The notes under the pieces are model-generated. The model saw only the letters and a list, made by a program, of their open reading frames with translations. It searched no databases and was not told where the DNA came from. 64,000 bases of DNA from an uncultured Candidatus Melainabacteria bacterium (GTDB lineage Bacteria > Cyanobacteriota > Vampirovibrionia > Gastranaerophilales > Gastranaerophilaceae): the NCBI GenBank assembly GCA_949902595.1, contig CATLDC010000001.1, forward strand, positions 1 through 64,000, written 5' to 3'. Position 1 is the stretch's first letter. Each line of letters opens with the position of its first letter. The translations under genes were made by a program, and so were the position numbers. Positions 58,609 to 64,000 of this stretch are shown here, piece after piece.

Positions 58609-59139
58609 CTACTTAAAAAATCTGTTAAAAATACGCTGCATAAGGCTTTCTTCGGGTTTGATTTCTTTTCCAAGAGCCAAATCCCGCAGCTTAGCAAGGT
58701 TTTCATCACTAAGCCCGTACTTCTTCATCTTAGAAGGGTCGTTTTTATCAGGGTAGACGCTTTCTGCTTTGACTTCAAAGTATACTACGCGTCTTTCTCC
58801 GTTCGGTTTTACTATGCTACAGGTCAGGGGTTCGCCGTTATCGCCAAATATAAAGCTAAGCTGGGAATTATCGTGCTTCATAACCATGTTTCTCTTGTGC
58901 AGCTTGCCGTTCTCACCGTACTCGTCGTTGTATATAATGAATTGACCTGTTTCTTTGTTGTTACCTTTCTTCTTCAAAAAGCCGGTTATTTCTTCATTCT
59001 CCAAAACGCCGTTTCCGTCCGCATCACAGTCCTGCGCAAGGTTGAAGATTGATGAATCTTTTTTTATTGAAGAAATTTCTATTCCGCCCGTCTTGTTTAC
59101 CGTATATTCTCCGACAGGCTTCTGGTTAGGAATTTTCAC
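58609..59139 (-). CDS. EF-hand-containing hypothetical protein
   Basis: DCDADGNGVLENEEITGFLKKKG (DxDxNGxxxxxE loop). Confidence 0.7.
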   Translation of the reverse strand: MKIPNQKPVGEYTVNKTGGIEISSIKKDSSIFNLAQDCDADGNGVLENEEITGFLKKKGNNKETGQFIIYNDEYGENGKLHKRNMVMKHDNSQLSFIFGDNGEPLTCSIVKPNGERRVVYFEVKAESVYPDKNDPSKMKKYGLSDENLAKLRDLALGKEIKPEESLMQRIFNRFFK

Positions 59140-61108
59140 CTTCGGCTTCCTTTCGTTTTTCGTACTCTTCTACTTCCTTTGATATAACAGTCGCAGGAGT
59201 GTAGTAACGTTCTGCGCTCTTTTTATCCATAGGAGAATTGAGCTCTGTGTAAGAAAACTCTCTTAGCCTTGAATAAAAATCATCCTTTGCAAACTTCTCG
59301 ATTTTTGGGCTTCCGTCGTCGTTCAGATAAGTGTTCTCAAGGTAGACAAACTCGTCATCATAGCCCTTGAATGCGAACCCGTGTCCCTCACCTTCGCGTC
59401 TTTCGTCCGCGCCGTCAAGAGATACAACAATAATGTTGTTCGGATTATCCATATACGGTTTTAAGGTTTCTTCGCTCATTGACTTAAGTATTGCAGTATG
59501 ATCCTGAATCACAATGTTACTGTCACTATAGCTCCGGCTAATTGTAGAAACGCTCTTTCCGGTCAAAGTCTCAATCGCGACTTTCGGACGTCCGCCGTAC
59601 AAGTAGTCATCACCCATAACCTGACGTTTTTTGTTAAGACTGTTTTCGTTGTAGTTCGTCTGCTTGTTCTCAATACCCTCCTTGACATACTTTTCAAACG
59701 CTATCTCGATTGCAACAGCGTCCTTATCACCAAGCGCAGCATTTTCGTCTTGGATTGCCTGATTAATCTCTTCGGCAGTTACAGTGTAAGTCTTGCCCAC
59801 ACCTTTGAGGTTAACCGTAACATTGCCTTCTGAATCAGCACTTATGGATTCTTTCAAAGCTGCCCTGCCAGCTTCCGAGTTGTTCAGAGCCTTTAGAGAA
59901 CTAATAAGCCAGCAGTCGCCCTTGCCTTCTTGCGAGAAGCTCTCAAGGACGCCGTTTGCCTTTGTAGCGGTAAATTCTTCCATTTTAACCTGTTGGGCTT
60001 TTGCAGCCTCTGCTTTCTTTGCCTCGCTTTCAGGAGTAGCAACATTTGCTTTAACGTACTCACGTTTATTAGAATCCCATTTGAAATACTCGCCTTCGCT
60101 ATTGCGATATATCCCTGTAAGATTAGTGGATTCAAGGCCATGGAGTTTTGCTCTTATGTTTGCAATAACCTCTCTGTTCATAGCGTTTGTAGGTTTGTAA
60201 GTCCCATATTTGGTCTTTACAACCTCCTGACCGTTCTCGTCAATAGAATAGCTTTCATCCCCGAGCACAATTGTCCCGTCTTCCAGAACCTGCGCACCGG
60301 AAGCAAGAAGCTTAGGCTGCGCTTTTTCCTGCGGTTTAACTTCCGGAGCTAAATTGTCGCTTTCCGGTATAGGAATCGCATCCGCTCCAGCAGATGTCTG
60401 GATTGGCGCCTGCGGCGCCAGAGTTCGGTTCAAAAAAGCTGTGTTCGGAGCATCGCGTTTTGCAAGAGGGTTAGAATAATCTTCGCCCTCGACGTTCTCA
60501 TCTTCAGGCTGCTGAATAACGATTTCTTCTTCCACTCTGGCAGGCTCGTCAAACATTACAATATCGTCAAGGGGCATGGAAGCCGGAGTCGGAACATCGG
60601 CGCCTGCCCCGAAAGGAATCGGTGAAGGGTTGGAAGGAGTTTTTGGCTGTGCTGGTGCAGAAGGAAGCTGCGGAGCTTCTTCTGTATTTTGCGGTACGGG
60701 TATTGTATTTAGTTTCTCCGGTGTTTGGATATTTCCTGCGCCAAAAGGAGAAGCAGGGCCGGAAAGATTACCTGTCAGGGCTTCCTGATTAGAGGCCTGC
60801 AAAGTATCGGGTTTTAGACCGACAACAGCTTTCATCCTGTTCCAGATACCTTCCGAAAACTTGAGCACCTGACCCGCAAAAACCTTGTAGTTCTTTTGCC
60901 AGTTAGCCGGTTTTCTGGTGTTGCCGCCCTGATAGAGACGCTCCTTACCATCCGCTTTGTTTTGCTCGTTTTGTTCATCCACAAGGTTCAAAAGCTGATT
61001 CCAGATACTGGCGTTAAAGTCTTCCTTATTAGCGCCCTGGCTAATAAGTTCTTTCTGGATTGCAAGAGAGATGTTTTCTCCTTGTTTTATGTGGATTTCC
61101 ACAAGCAT
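59126..61108 (-). CDS. Calpain-like (C2 family) cysteine peptidase with LysM-like N-terminus
   Basis: EGKGDCWLISSLKALNNS (Cys), GEGHGFAFKGYDDEFVYLENTYLND (His, Asn). Confidence 0.8.
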   Translation of the reverse strand: MLVEIHIKQGENISLAIQKELISQGANKEDFNASIWNQLLNLVDEQNEQNKADGKERLYQGGNTRKPANWQKNYKVFAGQVLKFSEGIWNRMKAVVGLKPDTLQASNQEALTGNLSGPASPFGAGNIQTPEKLNTIPVPQNTEEAPQLPSAPAQPKTPSNPSPIPFGAGADVPTPASMPLDDIVMFDEPARVEEEIVIQQPEDENVEGEDYSNPLAKRDAPNTAFLNRTLAPQAPIQTSAGADAIPIPESDNLAPEVKPQEKAQPKLLASGAQVLEDGTIVLGDESYSIDENGQEVVKTKYGTYKPTNAMNREVIANIRAKLHGLESTNLTGIYRNSEGEYFKWDSNKREYVKANVATPESEAKKAEAAKAQQVKMEEFTATKANGVLESFSQEGKGDCWLISSLKALNNSEAGRAALKESISADSEGNVTVNLKGVGKTYTVTAEEINQAIQDENAALGDKDAVAIEIAFEKYVKEGIENKQTNYNENSLNKKRQVMGDDYLYGGRPKVAIETLTGKSVSTISRSYSDSNIVIQDHTAILKSMSEETLKPYMDNPNNIIVVSLDGADERREGEGHGFAFKGYDDEFVYLENTYLNDDGSPKIEKFAKDDFYSRLREFSYTELNSPMDKKSAERYYTPATVISKEVEEYEKRKEAEGENS

Positions 61109-61200
61109 ACTCCTTAAACATTGTACGTTTATACATGTTTACGGCACAAGAGTACAAAAACTTTAGGGCTTGAAATCTTTTTGTTACAAAAATTTACATT

Positions 61201-62511
61201 CTAGAAATTTAGCAGGATATAAATCGTGCTTATAACAAGAGAGACAAACGAAATCCAGAACCCGTATTTAAAGAATCGTTTAAAGGATATCGGGTAGCCT
61301 TCTTTTGCGGCGTTTTCTGAAACAACAACATTTGCAGCAGCCCCGATAACAGTCATATTCCCACCCATGCAGGTCCCAAGTGAGAGGCACCACCATAGGG
61401 GTTCTGTGTAAGCAGCGCCCATTGTGCTCTGAATCTGGTGCAGCATAGGAGCCATTGTTGCTGTGTAAGGAATATTATATACAATACCGGAAATCAGGCC
61501 GGAGCCCCACAAAATAAGCATTGACGCTGCTTCTTGAGAACCATGGGTTACGCTGAGAATCCAGTCTGCCATAAGTCTTATCCCGCCGGACGCTTCAACC
61601 CCTCCGATTATAATAAACAAGCCGACGAACAGAAAGACAGTGTTCCACTCAATGCTTCGAAGGATGTTTCTTGGTTTTTCGAACAGAAGCAGAATGCTTG
61701 CGCCAATCATTGCAGCGATTGACGGTTCCATATTAGGGCTAATGAACCCGCTTAGAACAAGTCCCATCACAATCATTGAGCGGACAAGAAGTTTTTTGTC
61801 GGTAATTGTATGGCTGTTATTGATATTTGCAGCTTCCCTCATTTGTTCAACCGAGGTTTGCAGTTTTTTAGAAAAGATTATTGTTAGAATCCCGATTGTT
61901 GTAAACAGTATAAGCGCAACGACACCGGCAAGGTTGTGGATGAAATCCATAAAAGAGAAGTCTGCGGCACTTCCAATAATCATATTCGGCAAACAGCCGA
62001 TTAAAGTTGCGTCAGCGCCTATGTTAGTTGCGAAGATTTCTGTTATCAGGAAAGGAAACGGATCAATCTTCAACTCTTTTGCAATAGCAAAAGTAACAGG
62101 CAGCACAAGAATCACGGTTGAGACATTATCAAGAAAGCTGCTCAAAAAAGCTGAAAATACGCCGAGTGCAATGAGCACAAAAGGCGGATAGCCCTTTGTG
62201 AGTTTAAGAATCTCGTTTGCAAGATAATTAAACACCCCGCTTTTTGTCGTAATGTTTACAATAACCATCATTGAGACAATCAGGAATATAACGTTAAAAT
62301 CAATAAAATTAACAAAGTAATCCGGATTCAAAGCCCCGCCAACAGTCTTATGCTGGCTCAACGGTCCGATAAGGATTGCAAGTCCAGCACCGAGAAGTGC
62401 AATGGTTACTCTTGGAATCTTTTCAAACACAATGAACATGTACGAGACGAATAATATCATTACTGAAATTATCACGCTATGCGCGGAAAAAAAGTTCAAA
62501 ACAGCTTCCAA
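61201..62511 (-). CDS. ArsB/NhaD-type ion transporter (IT superfamily)
   Basis: Polytopic; SSFLDNVSTVILVLPVTFAIAKEL, ATNIGADATLIGCLPNMIIGSAA. Confidence 0.85.
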   Translation of the reverse strand: MEAVLNFFSAHSVIISVMILFVSYMFIVFEKIPRVTIALLGAGLAILIGPLSQHKTVGGALNPDYFVNFIDFNVIFLIVSMMVIVNITTKSGVFNYLANEILKLTKGYPPFVLIALGVFSAFLSSFLDNVSTVILVLPVTFAIAKELKIDPFPFLITEIFATNIGADATLIGCLPNMIIGSAADFSFMDFIHNLAGVVALILFTTIGILTIIFSKKLQTSVEQMREAANINNSHTITDKKLLVRSMIVMGLVLSGFISPNMEPSIAAMIGASILLLFEKPRNILRSIEWNTVFLFVGLFIIIGGVEASGGIRLMADWILSVTHGSQEAASMLILWGSGLISGIVYNIPYTATMAPMLHQIQSTMGAAYTEPLWWCLSLGTCMGGNMTVIGAAANVVVSENAAKEGYPISFKRFFKYGFWISFVSLVISTIYILLNF

Positions 62512-62585
62512 AAGGTCTTCTCCTTATAAAGTTTGTGAAAACTATTTTAACACAAATCAGAAAATAAATAAAATTTTTGCAGGTA

Positions 62586-63983
62586 CTAAATTTTTCTATA
62601 AACCTCTGAAAGGTACTTGCTGTCCTTGATTTCACCAACACACCTTCCACCCCTTGCCTCATTTACGTACTTGTTTTTTAAAGGCAATTTCTTTTTTGCG
62701 CCCATCAAAAACCATTCATACTCAACATCAAGGTGGCCTAAATCAAGAGCCCTTCTGCCGGAATTAGCTAAATCATAAGCAAGAACAGTAGCAGATGGCC
62801 CGAGCGCGAGTATAAATAACGAATCACACGGAAGCTCCAGACACGTATCAAGAATTTTTTCATATGATGAAAACGCATTTTTGGGAGGGCAGAGTATACG
62901 CCTGATAGATTTTGCGCCTGAGAACAAATCATTCCCGACCCCGAGTCTGGTTGCCTCTCCCTCAACAAAAACAACATTCTTATCCCTCCAGATATTTTTG
63001 AACCGGTTAAACATCTCTTCTGCTCTTTCATGCTCCGGATTCTTCATATAAACCCTTGAAATCATTGAATCGTAGTAAGTCTTTTTGAAATCAAGGTGAG
63101 AATAAATCTCCGCCCTGTTATAAGCAATGTATCTTCTCCAAAACCTCTTTTCCGAATCATTTGTGAAAGAATCCAGATTCCCGAATATATCGGGAATTGC
63201 AACCAAGATGTTTTCTGATGAGGATGTAAGTATCCGGCGAAGCCTGTTTGCAAGCTTTGAGCTTTGTTTTTGAAAACTTATGCTCTCACCGAGCAAGATA
63301 TTAAACTCGCCGTCACCAAACCTGCAAATAGATTTTCCGGTGCTCTCCAAGACATTCAAAGTGTCTTCTGCGCTTGAAACCGCAGGCATGAGCATTTCTC
63401 CTGATTCATAGGGTTCGTTAATCTTTTTTATTGCAGCGGGTGTTAATCTTCGTTTTCGCCAGACAAATTTCAAACCCAGAAACTCACCCAGGATTCGTGT
63501 TCCGGCGCTTTTTTGCAAGCTCAAAAAAGGAATCGAGCCAAACAGATAGAACTTCTTCAAGAACAAGTCTTCTTTTATTACAAGAAGGGTCAAAAACAGA
63601 ACTTTGAGTTTGTAGGACACTGTCAAAAATTCGCCCGCCTCAAGTTCGATTCCCTTTTGTCTCATAAAATTCAGAATATCATGCTGGCATAGAATCACAT
63701 CATCCGTCTTTTTCTGGGTCTTTTGGGATTTTACGATTGAGGTCGGGTTTACAAAATAGTAATAGTAAGTATCAGGCACGCTCACCGTCCTGTTAGCATA
63801 ATAAATCGCCTGCATGGAAAATATTCCGTCCTCAAACAGGCGCCCTTCCGGAAAGCTTAGCCCGTTAGACTCTATCAGGTCCCGTTTATAAATCTTGTTC
63901 CAAACGCAGCCAAGGGTAAGGTTTTTGCAGTGCCTCATCTTGTCATAAATATCTACAGACACTTTCTTCTCCCGAATCCCCAT
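62586..63983 (-). CDS. Glycosyltransferase: GT2 C-terminal part fused to DUF1792/GT-D-type domain (5' partial)
   Basis: VWNKIYKRDLIESNGLSFPEGRLFEDGIFSMQAIYYA; ICRFGDGEFNILLGESISFQ...ALGPSATVLAYDLANSGRRALDLGHLDVEYEWF; frame open to window edge. Confidence 0.75.
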   Translation of the reverse strand: MGIREKKVSVDIYDKMRHCKNLTLGCVWNKIYKRDLIESNGLSFPEGRLFEDGIFSMQAIYYANRTVSVPDTYYYYFVNPTSIVKSQKTQKKTDDVILCQHDILNFMRQKGIELEAGEFLTVSYKLKVLFLTLLVIKEDLFLKKFYLFGSIPFLSLQKSAGTRILGEFLGLKFVWRKRRLTPAAIKKINEPYESGEMLMPAVSSAEDTLNVLESTGKSICRFGDGEFNILLGESISFQKQSSKLANRLRRILTSSSENILVAIPDIFGNLDSFTNDSEKRFWRRYIAYNRAEIYSHLDFKKTYYDSMISRVYMKNPEHERAEEMFNRFKNIWRDKNVVFVEGEATRLGVGNDLFSGAKSIRRILCPPKNAFSSYEKILDTCLELPCDSLFILALGPSATVLAYDLANSGRRALDLGHLDVEYEWFLMGAKKKLPLKNKYVNEARGGRCVGEIKDSKYLSEVYRKI

Positions 63984-64000
63984 CCGGATTTTGTGTTTGT

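Overview
This is a gene-dense bacterial chromosomal window, mostly housekeeping. It holds DNA repair genes (ruvB, uvrA, uvrC), cell-wall genes (murE, murF, an FtsI-type PBP, nagA, anmK), thrS, dnaK, secG, tcdA and coaBC. A long minus-strand flagellar rod/ring/hook operon has P- and L-ring genes, so the host is diderm. There is one tRNA-Leu(CAA) and no rRNA or CRISPR. A non-photosynthetic, gut-type cyanobacterial relative (Melainabacteria/Gastranaerophilales) is possible, but this is low-confidence inference. The most interesting signals are: (1) a putative RNA-antitoxin/HEPN-toxin locus at 18046-18960, where a minus-strand promoter drives two covarying stem-loops sharing an identical 22-nt core, followed by an intrinsic terminator and a HEPN-type (RNTIMH) protein gene; (2) a 490-bp unit at 11433-11922 in which a DUF559 endonuclease-like gene is bounded by 51-bp near-perfect inverted repeats, with related palindromes dispersed elsewhere, one apparently supplying the GTG start of the next gene; (3) an orphan minus-strand small RNA candidate with its own promoter and terminator between uvrA and uvrC; (4) a recurring TANNNT-N6-ATG arrangement at nine genes, suggesting leaderless transcription; (5) paired 26-bp palindromes with CC/GG cores (12+2+12, like invertase sites) upstream of a pilin-like gene; (6) a calpain-like protease overlapping an EF-hand gene. 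All calls come from reading sequence and translations; no searches were run.
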